From assembly GCA_020310875.1 (NCBI GenBank), contig CM035427.1, positions 88,953,230 through 89,017,229 on the forward strand: DNA of 64,000 nucleotides. The letters are read 5' to 3'. Position numbers and translations under genes: made by a program. The DNA is from Ceratopteris richardii (taxonomy: Eukaryota > Streptophyta > Polypodiopsida > Polypodiales > Pteridaceae). Shown piece after piece: positions 24,873 to 36,929 of the stretch (the stretch's first letter is position 1; each line of letters begins with the position of its first letter). The notes beneath the pieces were generated by a model that saw nothing but the letters and a program-made list of their open reading frames with translations, was not told where the DNA came from and did no database searches.

Positions 24873-27800
24873 ATGATGTCTACAAGCAATGTGCCTTCAA
24901 ATGAATGTATCAAAGAAAATATCATACCTACAACTTTTATTTTAGATACTTTATTGCCTCCACCTATTGATAATACTACCACTCAACCTAAAGAGAATGA
25001 AGCTAATGAAGAAGTAGAAGTAGAGGAATTAATTAAGGACCATATTACTAAGGAATCTTTAATCTCCCCATCATATGAGCATTGTTTATCTAGATTTCTA
25101 GCTTTGTTTACAGTTGAGTCAATTGAATATGTGAATAGTGAGAATGCCATTTTTGAGAATCTATTGCCTCCACCTATAAAAAGTAATACCCAACCTAAGC
25201 AGACTGAAAACATAGCTAATTTAGAACACAAAGTGGAGCCCCCTATTAGAGCCCCCTATTAGAGACTTATTACTCCATTCTAGGGGATATCAAGAATGCC
25301 AGATGGAGGAAATGTTTAAAAATATGATGATAGAGAAACAAGGGACACGGAATGCACAAGCAATCCTACAAGAAAAAGGTAAAGTCACTAGGTTGAACAT
25401 CGTGGAGCACGTGGATGCGTTTGAAGAGCAAGTGCAGATCCAAGGATTACCCGATGACGTACTAGTAAAGTACTTTGGATGTGTAGTCTCTGGATCCATA
25501 CTTGAAAGCATTCAAGTACATGCTAGCAAACCTTAGGGGGAGTTTAGGAAAGAACTGCACAAAATGTTTTATCTCAAAGATTTCAGTCAGCACAGCCATG
25601 AAGAATTTTTGTGATGGGTGAATTCCCCTAAGACTAATGAGTCTCTAACTCATCTTCAAGGAGATTTTATGAGAGGATTTGCCCAACTTCCTAAGGAAGA
25701 TAGGAATGCATTGAATCCTGACCTAATTATTCACTTCCTCAAGATATTGAGTCAAGAGGATAGAGCAAAAGTAGAGCAAAGAATAGAAGAGCCAGGCAAA
25801 CGATATGGTTTGAATGATGATTGGGAAAAAGTGAAACGTGAAATAGAGGCTGTAGCCCAAATGAAACAACGACAATCTGTTCTGTATGCTAAACCTAATT
25901 CTCCTCAGCCTAGGGATTTACCTACAACAGAGCAATCTGATATGCCAATGCCTGCAACTATAGCTACGGCTAATGTTGGAGTTCCCCCTAAGGGTCCAAT
26001 TGAATTTCAATTAGATATTTTGTGTAAACAAATGGAAAATTTAATGAATATGCATACATCTCTTTCTAAAGAGGTTGCTCAATTAAACAATAAAGTGTAT
26101 TCCATGAGTTTGAATGAGCTTGGAGCTAGTAGTAATGGCTTGGGCCAAGCAACTATGATTAGAACCATACAGCCTGCTCTGCCACAATTTATCCCTCCTT
26201 AGCCAATTTATCAGTTGGTTCCACCTACTCAGTCAGTTGCTCAACCAACTTTCCATAGAAATATTGATAGAAGAGGAACTAGTGGTAAAAGGTGCGTTTG
26301 GTGTGATAGTCAAGAACATGCGACATATGCCTGTGATGAGTTAAATAATGCGAAAGAAAATCAATTGGTATTTGAAATTGATAGAAAATTGTGTGACTTT
26401 AGATCACGACTTCCTTTAGTCGTTAATTGGGGCAAAGGAGGCATGAAGAAAGTATATGAAAAATTAATGATTTCCAATGCAACTGTCAGTACCTCGACTG
26501 CTAGATTAGAGCCATCAAATGATAGGACTCTTTCTACTACAAGCCAAAATCCGTATTCTATTGAAGCACCGGTAAGAGCTAGAGATGAAATCATGTGCAA
26601 AACTGTGTGGCGATCTCCTCTTGACCAAGGCTCTGTATGTTCTCACATTGCCAATGTTGAGGAAAACGGAGACGAGATGACATGCAAGATAATATAGAAG
26701 AGGGAGATAGGAAAATGACAAGAAAACAAACTAGAGAGAATGAGAAGAAAAATGAAAAAGGGGTACAATTTGAAGATACTAAAAACTTGTCTCAGGAAGA
26801 GAAAAGAAGATTAATTAGTAAAGGAAAGAAACCATCAGAAGAAAATACACAATCATAGGAAAATCAAAATATCCCAACCAAAGCTGAAAAGAGGAAAACT
26901 AAAAATGAAAATAATCAAAATCAAAGTAATAAAAATGAGCAAAAAGATGAACTGAAGCGAGGTGAGGAAAAAGGGAAAAAGAAAGGAAGGAGAGCTCCAT
27001 GAGCAATAATGATCTCAGAGCTTGAGAAAAAGAATGATGCTAGAAAGATCCTTAATGATATACTTCTAAAAAGTCAAGTTACTATGTCCCTTGAGCAAGT
27101 ATTTTCGATTGCAAAACCTGAGTTCCAGGATAGCTTTATTAGACTTACTAGAAGAAGATGATTTTCACTGCCACAAAATGAGGATATGCAAGATGTAGCA
27201 GAGGAAACTTTAGCAATGAATGAGGCTGTGACATTTACTGATAGCGACTATGAAGGCGATTTTATGACTAGAAGTGTGAATAGGAATTTGTTAGGTCCAA
27301 TACAACTTGACGATGAAATGATGAAAAGTGAAAGTCAATTTAATACAACCTTTTGGGCACGAGGAACTCCAAAAGTGAAAATTCGGATTGGTGATGAAAA
27401 ATATTCATGTTTGGCTTAGGCTCTGATTGATTTGGGCTCAGAGATAAAACTAATCTCAAACAAATTCTTTGATAAATTTAAATGGCCTATTGACAAAGAG
27501 CATGGTTGGAGAATGAGAATAGCCGATAATGGATCAGGGATCTTACTAGGTGCATGTGCACATGTGCCTATTATGATAGGAGGTGTTCGAGAAGCATTTC
27601 CTTTCTTTGTTCATGAGAATTATTCTTAATAAGTAATTCTTGGGCAGCCATTTATAGCAGAGATGAGGATGGAAACGAAAGCTATGAATGATGGATCGAC
27701 ATATGCAAGAATTCGGTCTAAATCTGGGATGGATTCCTTGCAAGTCATGATAGTCTATCATAATCATTCAAGAAATAAGAAGAGTCTACAGAGAAACCCC

Positions 27801-27896
27801 ATTGACTCATACAGTCATGTGAGTGAAGATTCATCGCCTGTTAGAGAATTTGGGGCCTATTACGATCAAAATTTCTATTAGATTCCACTATTGAGA
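24873..27896 (+). pseudogene. Gypsy family G1, gag and protease part (plus copy)
   Basis: An acidic, proline-containing leader frame (24873-25262) has two copies of a LLPPPI...N.TQPK motif. After a frame change gag runs 25303-26697 in one frame broken by stops at 25534, 25612 and 26200. It has MEEMFKNMMIEKQGT at its start and one zinc knuckle, CVWCDSQEHATYAC (CX2CX4HX4C), near 26295-26336. A lysine/glutamate-rich linker (26700-27000) leads to the protease (27400-27720), where the catalytic motif is DLG instead of DSG/DTG and VILGQPFI marks the second conserved strand. The coding part is cut at 27896 by a copia insertion and resumes at 32888. Stops show it is inactive. Confidence 0.7.
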
Positions 27897-28126
27897 TGTT
27901 GATATATTTAGGTAGTGACGTATGTGAACACATTAGGACCACCGGGGCACTTTTTTCCCTCTTTAGGAGGTTTTTTTTCCCCGACGTGTATATACACCTA
28001 TTGCCCTAATGGGCTACTTATCTTTGTACATTCTCTAGTAATACATTCAATATTGTGTGTTGTGCTCCAAGCTTGGTCTTCTTCCTTGTGCTGTTCACAT
28101 GCTTCCGCAGACATCTAACTCCAACA
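27897..28126 (+). repeat. 5' LTR of copia C2
   Basis: A 230-bp LTR, TGTTGATATA...CTCCAACA, nearly the same as 32654-32882. It is followed by ATTGGTATCAGAAT (primer site from 28129). Confidence 0.9.
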
Positions 28127-28128
28127 AT

Positions 28129-28140
28129 TGGTATCAGAAT
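28129..28140 (+). promoter_or_regulatory. Primer binding site, tRNA-Met type
   Basis: TGGTATCAGAAT, two bases after the LTR end. It matches the usual plant copia primer site TGGTATCAGAGC except near its end. Confidence 0.8.
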
Positions 28141-28480
28141 AGGTCGTCGCTTCATCTAGGGTGCCGTCGACACGCCTCCAGTTGCAGTCTCAGAATCGCA
28201 TGAATTTTGGTGAGCATACTCAGCGTGTTTTCTAGATCAAAACTGCTTCGCTCTCTAGTGCCGGAATCACGATCTGAGCTCATTTCGGCCTTCGAATGCA
28301 CTATTGTAGCACTTATGCAGGCTATTTTGTCTTTTTGTGCCAAAGGTATATACCAGTTTTTGTTCGCCAGTATAAGCATCTCAAAGTCTGCTACAGTCTA
28401 GTAGAATTTGTCTAGGCATTTCCGTTCAACTTTTTGAGATACAATCAATTTTCTACATCAAGGTATTTTAGTCACCGGCC

Positions 28481-31400
28481 ATGGTTGAAAGCAGTGATGT
28501 ATTCCGTATGTTGGCTGTTGAGGATAAGTTGGATGGTACCAACTACCCGTTATGGGCTTATATGATGCGACATGTGTTGGTTGCAAAAGGACTGTGGAAC
28601 ATTGTGTAGGGTGTCGAAAAACATCCTATCATACCTGAAACTGTTACAACTACAGGCACTGAAGCTGATGCAGAAGGTGTCGGATGCTTGGGATACACTA
28701 ACCACATTGTACCAAGCTAGGAATGAGGCTCATGTTGCTTACCTCCGAAAACAATTGGAGAGTGAGCACATGAATGAAGGTGATTCTATGGACAGTTTCC
28801 TAACAAAGATCAAAGACTTGAAGGAACAATTGATTTTTGCTGATGAGGTTATACCAGATAGCTCACTTGTGTAGGCGGTTCTGAATGGTCTTCCTGATTC
28901 ATATCAGAGTTTTGCTTCTACTCTTTGATTGATGATGAAATGCAATCCAAATGCCTTATCATTTGAGGAGTTGGTCTCTGTTCTATTGTAGGAAGATCAG
29001 TCCAGGTAGAACAGGTCCATTATGTGAGTTGTAGATCAAGCTTTCTTGGCTAGTCAGAAGGGCAAAGGAAAATGGAGCTCTTCAATTAGTAAGCAGAAAT
29101 CTGCTAATTTTGCATATTCGAAGAAGGAAGATAAAGATGAGAAGAAATCAGAAAAGCAGAAATTGTTTTGTAAGTATTGTAAAGGGAATGATCATATCAT
29201 AAAGAACTGTCCAAAACTAGCTGCTAAAGAGGTAAAGAAGAAAGAGGCTGGAATGGTTGTTGTAGAGGCCTCTACACCAAAAACAGAGTCTGCTAATCTT
29301 GTGCAGGAAGAAGAGTGGGCGTTTACTACTGTCTGCAGTTTTGACCCATCTTCTCATGATTAGTGCATGTCTGTAGTAGACTCAAATGTTTGGTATTTTG
29401 ACAGTGGGCCCACCAAACATATTACCTTGTAGCACAGTTTCTTCTCTTCACTCGAGCCAGCCCCTACATGAAACACTGTTACATGCGCCAACAACTCCTC
29501 TTATCTTGTTATGGGAGTTGGTAAGATCATTTTGACTATTGTTGATGGTAGTTCTTTCACTTTTTCAGATGCTTTATTTGTGCCAGGGATCAAGAAGAAC
29601 CTGTTATCAGTTTCTGCATTATCCAAGATTGGCTTGGTTGTGAAATTTATTGATGACAGGTGTATAGTTCATGATGTGTCAAATGGCAATGTGATTATTG
29701 ATTTTGGCATTTTATGTCGTGGGCTGTATAAAATCATAGACTATAAAAGATCTGTAAATGATTTGGTATGTGCAATAAATGATTCTCAGGCCATGTCAGA
29801 TGCAAAACTTTGGCATGCATGCTTTGGTCATCTGAATTTTGCTAGCTTGCTATGCCTGCAAAAATCTGAAATGGTGTCCTCTTTGGCCAAACTTGAGACA
29901 CCTGGAAAACATGTTTGTGAAGGCTGTATTTTGGGCAAAATGTAGCATTCATCCTTTCCAAAAGATGGTTTAGTTCGGGCTACTCAGAAATTGCAGCTTG
30001 TACATAGTGATGTCTGTGGTCCTATGCAGAGACCTTCTTTTGGGAATTATCTTTAATTCATGATTTTTGCCGATGATTTTTTCAAGCATGCATGGGTATA
30101 TCCACTGAAGGCAAAGTCCAAAGTGTTCATGTGCTTCAAACAGTTTTTGGTTTTGGCTGAAAATTTGTCAGCATGTAAAATGGGCACCCTCCGTTTTGAT
30201 TGAGGGGGAGTATATATGTCTTCTGATTTTAATGCATTTTTAGCTGAACATGGGATAAAGCACCAGTGTACAGTGTCGTATACACCTCAATAGAATGGAG
30301 TTGCTGAACGAAAGAATAGGTCACTCATGGAGATGGCGAGGTGCATGGTTAAGAGTTAGGCTTTACCACATAGTTTCTGGCTTGAGGCTGTCATGTGTGC
30401 AGCATATGTATTGAACAGGTGTCCCACTAAAGCGTTGTAGTCTATCACTCCATATGAGGCTTGGCATGATGGCAAGCCATCTGTTGCTCATCTGTGTGTT
30501 TTTGGTTGTTTGGCATATGCATTAGTGCCTTAACAACATCACAGAAAATTGGATGATAAAGTAGTAAAATGTATTTTTGTTGGGTACAGTTCTGAAAGTA
30601 AAGGCTATCATCTGTATCATCCATAGACTAAACACATTCTGGTTAGCTGTGATGTTGTTTTTGTGGAAGATGCTATTCAGCCATTGCTTTCATGTACTAA
30701 GGAGACATCTGTTAGCTCCAAAGACATGTATGATACTTTGCTGCCTCTTTTTAGAGGTGGACAATCTAGTGTTGGTCCTAATGAGGCAACTTCTCAGCCT
30801 TTGCAGGTTTCATGTGATGATATAGATAATTCCATTTTTGATGCAGATGTACATGATGCACTTATTGATGAGAGAGTGATATTGAGCAGGCAAGAACTAT
30901 GCCAAAATGGCCAGTGCAGACCTTGCGTGACAGCAAATTAGATGCATCTCTGTCATATGGTACTCGTTCAGGCTCTCATAGTGCCTCTTTTGCATCAGAT
31001 TGCTATGCTATGGCTGCATCTAGTCTCTGTGATGAGAATGAGCCTGTTTCATTTGATGAAGCACAAAATTCAGAAAATTGGATGGATGCTATGCAATCTG
31101 AATATGATGCCATAATGAAGAATGGTACTTGGTCTTTATGTGACTTGCCTCTTGGCAAGAAGGCCATTGGCACTAAGTGGGTATACAAGCTGAAGCGTAA
31201 ACCGGATGTTACAATTGACAGGTATAAGGCTAGGCTTGTTGCAAAGGGTTATGCATAGGAAAGAGGCATTGATTTTGATGAGACCTTTGCACCTACATGC
31301 CGTATGACTACTGTTCGGAGCATCTGTGCACTTGCAGCTCATCATGGTTGGAATGTACATGAGTTGGACATTAAAACAACATTTTTGAATGGTGACTTGC

Positions 31401-32579
31401 ATGAAGAAGTGTATGTTTTTCAGCCCCGTGGCTTTGTGCAAAAAGGGCATGAAAACCAGGTGTGCAGGTTAAAGAAGGCATTATATGGTTTAAAGCAAGC
31501 ACCACGTGCTTGGTATGAGAAGATACATGCCTATGTGATTGCACATGGTTTTGAGAGAACAGTCTAACTGAAAGCACCTTATATGTTATGCATGCTAATG
31601 ATGTGCTTCTGATCATTGTTGTCTATGTTGACGACATGCTGTTCACTGGTCATATTGAGAAGCATATTGTTGATTTTAAGGCTGATTTACATGCCTCATT
31701 TGAGATGTCTAATTTAGGGCATTTGCATCACTATTTGGGCATTCAGTTTATGCAAGTTGATGGTGGAATGGCTTTGTGCCAAATCAAATATATTGACACA
31801 TTATTGCAGCGTTTTGGCCTTGAAGACTGTAAGCCTATTGCCACTCCTATGGAGACAGGTTTACGATTGAGTCTTCATGATGCTGGAGATGCATTTGATG
31901 CTGTTCTCTATCAGCAGGCTGTTGGATGCTTGATTTACTTATGCATTACTCGGCGAGATATTCAATTTGTTGTCTCATAGATGAGCAGGTTTATGCATTG
32001 CCTAGGAGTCAAGCATTGGCAGGCAGTTAAGCGCATCTTTCGCTATTTGAGTGGTACTCGGCTACTTGGGTTGTTTTATCCCAAGGGAGGATCGCTACCA
32101 CCAGATTTGCATGCTTTTCTGACTGTGATTGGGCTGGTTGCTATGACACTCCTATGTCCACTAGTGGCTTTTGCTTCATGCTTGGTAGCTCATGTATATC
32201 TTGGTTGAGCAAGAAGCAGCCTACTGTGGCCACTTCTAGTTGTGAGACTGAGTATACGGCATCTTTCATAGGGACTATTGAGTGTGTGTGGCTCAGACGC
32301 CTTATGGCTGATTTGGGTGTTGGTCAGACTTTTGCCACCACCATCTTCACTGACAGTCAGAGCGCATTGACAATTGCAAGGAACCCTGTGTTCCATGCTC
32401 GCACTAAGCACATTGAGGTGCATTATCACTATGTCAGGGAGAGGTTCTCCGTTGGGGAGATCAGCTTGGCATATGTGCCCATGCAAGAGAATATTGCGGA
32501 CCTTTTCACGAAGGCTCTGCCTAGGGAGAAGTTTGAAGCTTTCCGCAAAGCTTTGGGCTTACTTTCTTTTGTGGAGTGA
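28481..32579 (+). pseudogene. Copia C2 gag-pol, broken by stops
   Basis: Starts MVESSDVFRMLAVEDKLDG. Order: gag with UBN2-like part (28481-29030), zinc knuckle CKYCKGNDHIIKNC (29170-29211), protease (near 29395, where DSG is followed by PTKHI; then LFVPGIKKNLLSVS), GAG-pre-integrase (LWHACFGHLNFASL) and integrase (30000-30660; GVAERKNRS). RT follows (31080-31850, YVDDMLFTG near 31625), then RNase H (32060-32540, ETEYTASFIG, DSQSALTIARNP, HARTKHIEVHYHYV). In-frame stops occur at 28607, 28872, 28989, 29430, 29943, 30291, 30438, 31256 and 31978, among others. Most are TAG where the family has CAG (Gln). One intact copy of this gene would give a standard copia polyprotein. Confidence 0.85.
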
Positions 32580-32653
32580 TTTCCACATAGCTTGGCACTT
32601 CCTTATGCATGAGTGCTAGCTCCTTGTTCACCGCATCACTCCCAGGGGGGATT

Positions 32654-32882
32654 TGTTGATATATTTAGGTAGTGATGTGTGTGAACACACTAGGACCACC
32701 GAGGCACTTTTTTCCCTCTTTAGGAGGTTTCTTCCCCCGGCTTGTATATACGCCTATTTCCCTAATGGGCTACTTATCTTTGTACATTCTCTAGTAATAC
32801 ATTCAGTATTGTGTGTTGTGCTCCAAGCTTCTTCTTCTTCATTGTGTTGTTTGCGTGCTTCCGCACATGTCTAACTCCAACA
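32654..32882 (+). repeat. 3' LTR of copia C2
   Basis: A 229-bp LTR preceded by the purine tract CCCAGGGGGGATT (32641-32653). It differs from the 5' LTR at several bases, for example GACGTATG/GATGTGTG near the start, so the insertion is not very recent. Confidence 0.9.
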
Positions 32883-35800
32883 TGAGAGGGACAATAGTGG
32901 ACATTGGTTTGATGTCTTGCCCAATGATGTATATAAGTTTGAAAATTTTTTAGTTTGCACTCCTACTACTAGTTTGCATCTTGTTACAAAAGAAAACCTT
33001 ACAAAAACATTCAGAAAAGGAAATCATAATTATTTTAGAAATTTAGGATCAATTTTAACTGAGGAAAATATTGAATGTATAATTGAGCTTTCAAAAAGCA
33101 CTACTTTGATAGAAGAACTTGAGACTGCTTCCCAAGAAAAGCTACAATCAAAATTGATTATTCCTGACTCTATTAAGGAATACGAGTTTATTACTAATTT
33201 CTTTCTAGAACATGAAGTCAAAATTGAAACTAAATATAAAACAACCGAAAAGAAAATTAAACATGTAGCTCATCCCTTGCCTAAGGATAGTTATGAGATA
33301 CTTAGATGAGTGTTTGAGGACCCTATTCTTAGAGATCGATCTAGGATAGGACATACATTTACAGAAGAGACTACAAAATATATTAAGTTTGGAGATGAAT
33401 TTCTTTTAGAGATAGGAAAAGATCAATTTAGAAAGATGATCATGCATCATGGAAAGGCATTTTATTTATTTCCACATGAAATAGGATGTGCTCATCCAAA
33501 GCTTGTAGCTCCAATGATTATATTTACCATACCGCACATTCCCTAGAATCTTCGATCGATACTAGTCCCAAAAACTCATTTACCTAAGCTAATGAGATTG
33601 TTAAAGGAGAAGACTGCCATGAGAATTTTAGAACCATCCTCTGCACCTTACTCAAATAGGTGGTTCATGGTACCTAAAAAGAATAGGAAGCTACGCTTTA
33701 TACAGGATCTACAACCTGTTAACAAAGTCACTATTACAAATGTAGGAATGGGTCCTATTGTAGATGAGTTCGCGGTGGCATTTGCCAGACACTCCATCTA
33801 TTCAATGGGAGACTTGTACTCAAGATATGATAAGTTTCAATTAGCTATTCAAAGTAGAGATGTAACCATGATGAAAACTCCTTTGGGTCTAGTATGTATG
33901 TGTACTTTACCACAAGGAGCAATGAATTTTGTGGCACAGATGATGAACACTATGAACCTGGTCTTACATGACTTTATCCACAAAGTGACAATGCCTTTTA
34001 TTGATGATATTCTAATAAAAGAGTGTGTGGAAAATGAAAAAGATGACTTTCTCATTAAAGAAATCCACTTTTGGTGTTAACAAAGCTTTGATTGTTGGTC
34101 ATTTATGTGGGCATTATGTTCATAGGCCTTACCCAACAAAAGTTGATGCCATTAATAGAATTTTTTTTGAGGTGTGTCGCAATGTTAATGAAGTAAGGAG
34201 ATTCTTAAGTGTGTGTGTCTTTTATGCCATTTGGATTCCTCACTTTTCTCATGTTGCGAACCCACTATATGATTTGTTATGAAAGAGAAGGAAATTCTAT
34301 TGGACTAAAGAACATACTAAAATTATGAGATGGCTGAAGCAATTACTTATCAATGCTCCAATCTTGAAACGTATTGATTATTCAGGAAATAAGCCTGCAA
34401 TCCTAACCATTGATACTAGTCCTATTGGTATAGGCTGGGTCATTGGACAGGATGATGAGAAAGAGCAAAGATATGCAATTTGCTTTGGAATAAAAATTTC
34501 GCATGATACTCAAAGAAATTATCCTCATATTAAAAGAGAGCTATGGGGATTAGTCACTACTTTAAAAATTGATAAAGAATATTTTATTGGAGCTAATGTA
34601 ATTGTTGAAACTGATTGTCTTCCATGAATAGGATTAATTGCTAGCTATTCATCTCCTAATATTTCTATATTAAGATGGATTGCTTTTATTAAGTTTATTA
34701 ACCAAGCTTTTGTACATATTGCTGGAAAGCATAATACCATTGCTGATATGCTCTCACGAGCAAAATTTGATGATGATAGAGAAGCAATGGTTTAACACAT
34801 AAACTTAATTAATTATGAGACATCTACTTTTATGTATGAGAGATTTAGAGATGAAGACTATGACGTAGAATGGAAAGATATAGGTTATTATCTGAGTACA
34901 TTTCAGCCTATTCCAAACTGGTCAACAAGTCGATTCCGAAACATCAGGAAGAAGTTTTTCAACTTCTTTTTGAAAGATGGATATCTTTGGCGACATGCTA
35001 AAGGGAAGGTGAGAAATCCGCAAAGAGTGTTAGGCTTAAGAAATTACAAGTGCAAGTTATGAGGGATATGCATGAAAGCCTGTGGGCTGGTCATAAGGGT
35101 TTCATAGCGACATATGAATAGATTTGAGAAAGTTACTAGTGGCCAAGGATGTATGTAACTGTAAAAGATTTTGTGACCACATGTACTATGTGTCAGTTAC
35201 ATTCCTCCGTCAAACATAGAGACCCTTTACATCTGACCTATCCACCTTTTATTCATTACAAGTGGGTAGTCAACCTTGTGACTATGCCTAAAAGCAATAG
35301 TGGTATGAGGTATATAGTACTTGCATGTGAAGATTTAACTAATCATGTTGAGGGTCGAGCACTTCGTTCTAATACTACCTATAATGTATGCTTATTTCTT
35401 TTAGAAGAAGTATTATCTAGATTTGGATATGTTGAGAAAGTAGTAGCAAATCGAGGTGAGCTAGATGCTAGAGAGGCAAGAGAGTTCTTTGCTCATCATG
35501 GGATTTGATTGTCTCTTACGACAACCTACAACCTAGAGGCAAATGGAAAGATTGAACGATGACATCCTTCGATAATAAAGGCAATTTCAAAAGCATGCCA
35601 CAGAGATATTGGACAATGGCCAAAATATCTCCCATTTGCTTTATGGGCCAATAGGATGACGTACACGAGAACAACTGGTTTTATGCCGGCTGAACTTATG
35701 TATTGTCAAAAGCCAGTATTTCCTATACATACTCAGATAACAAACTGTATGAGCTTAAAATGGAAGACAATTTATCACAAGAAGATTTATTAGCATTAAG

Positions 35801-36185
35801 AATTAAACAATTGAAACAAGGTAATGAGAATTTAAAAGAGGCTACTAAAAAAGTGAAAACATCATGATTAAAACATAAAATTTACTTTGACAAGAAACAT
35901 CGAGTGAGGCCACGATCGATAAAGAGTGGGGATTGGGTACTCGTTAATGATAGTACTTTTAAGACTCAATATGATGCATGCCATAAATTAACTAAACGAT
36001 GGTTTGGTCCATATGTTGTTGTTCCTGTGTTTGATACAGGTACATATACTTTAGGAGAACTTGACAAAAATCCTTTAAGAAATGTGATTGCAGGTAAGAG
36101 GATTAAGCTATTCAAAAGAAGGACAAGCAATGTGTATGAATTAGATGAAGACTTCTTGGAAGATGAAGATGAAGATGAAGCATAA
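32883..36185 (+). pseudogene. Gypsy family G1, RT to integrase part (plus copy)
   Basis: Continues the G1 element. A spacer (32917-33546, in one frame with a stop at 33307) leads to RT (33592-34020) with SNRWFMVPKKN, LRFIQDLQPVNKV and active site FIDDIL near 33997. About 110 bases of the RT-RNase H join are missing compared with the minus copy. RNase H follows (34325-34800, TIDTSPIGIGWVIGQD, HNTIADMLSRAKF), then an integrase zinc-finger part ending CTMCQLH (near 35190). The integrase core (35270-35700) has ANRGEL where the second catalytic Asp is expected, and EANGKIER. The C-terminal part is GDWVLV...RWFGPYVV (35900-36110), with an acidic end. Several stops. FIDD is rare in plant gypsy RTs. 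Confidence 0.75.
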
Positions 36186-36925
36186 TTAGGTGAAATAGGG
36201 CTTCCTTATTTTCTGAAATGTTTAGCTAATGAGATCCTAGTTCTGACAATAGCATGCTTCTAGAACGTCAGCTTTGAATAGGAGTTAAGCCTTTCCCCTT
36301 TAACAAAAAAGTTGTGAAGAGAAAATGAAAGAAAAAAATAAATACATAAAGCAGTACATTAACAGTTGCTACAACATGATAAGAAAAAGAAAAATGATTA
36401 AAAAAAATAAAACAAAAAAGAAAGAAAAAGAAAGAAAAAGAAAAAGAAAGAAAAAAAAATGAGAAAAAGTTATCATGATTCAGTTGTGGTCTCGAAATCA
36501 CTTCTGAAATGTATTTACGAGCTATATGAGGTGGAGGTCTGCTATAGAAGAATTACGTAGATGTATCTTATGGCAGATGGCTAAGAGATAAAGGATGGAA
36601 TATTTATATAAACTAAATGTTACTTTGAATAGGGTTAATAGAATGGTAAGTACCATGACTGTCTAAATGACTATGATAGGATTTTCCAAATTTGTCTTTT
36701 GATTTCATGCATCGAACGAAATGATTTCCAATTCACATTTACATAATTTTAAAGATTTTCTTTATTATAAAAACTTAATTTGAATTTAGAAGCATTTTTT
36801 ATCATCTTATTTAAAGTCAATTTAAAAGTTTTTTTTCCAAAGAATCTGATGCTGCTTTCCATGATTTGCAGGTTGGCCCATCGGGATGATGTGCATGTTT
36901 GGTGGGGGCAGATGTGCAGGTTTTG
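36186..36925 (+). other. 3' region of G1 plus copy: A/G-rich tract and purine tract
   Basis: A long A/G-rich stretch (AAAGAAAAAGAAAG, 36300-36470) is followed by AT-rich DNA. GGTGGGGGCAGATGTGCAGG near 36900-36919 looks like a polypurine tract directly before a 3' LTR start (TGTGCAGG). The LTR itself appears replaced by the inverted second copy, which begins about 36930. Confidence 0.4.
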
Positions 36926-36929
36926 AATT

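Larger units (their letters stand above)
27897..32882 (+). mobile_element. Complete copia element (family C2), inactive
   Basis: A full-length element of 4986 bp with LTRs at both ends, a tRNA-Met type primer site and a purine tract. Target duplications TGAGA lie at 27892-27896 and 32883-32887. It is inserted into the G1 gypsy element between protease and RT. Its gag-pol is collinear but carries over ten in-frame stops, so it needs help from another copy to move. The fragment at 3886-6232 belongs to the same family. Confidence 0.9.

Noticed and set aside
28607-31980. Alternative genetic code (TAG read as Gln)
   Set aside because: Other elements and the intact copia gag-pol use TAG as stop or lack it, and the copy also has TAA stops and other damage.
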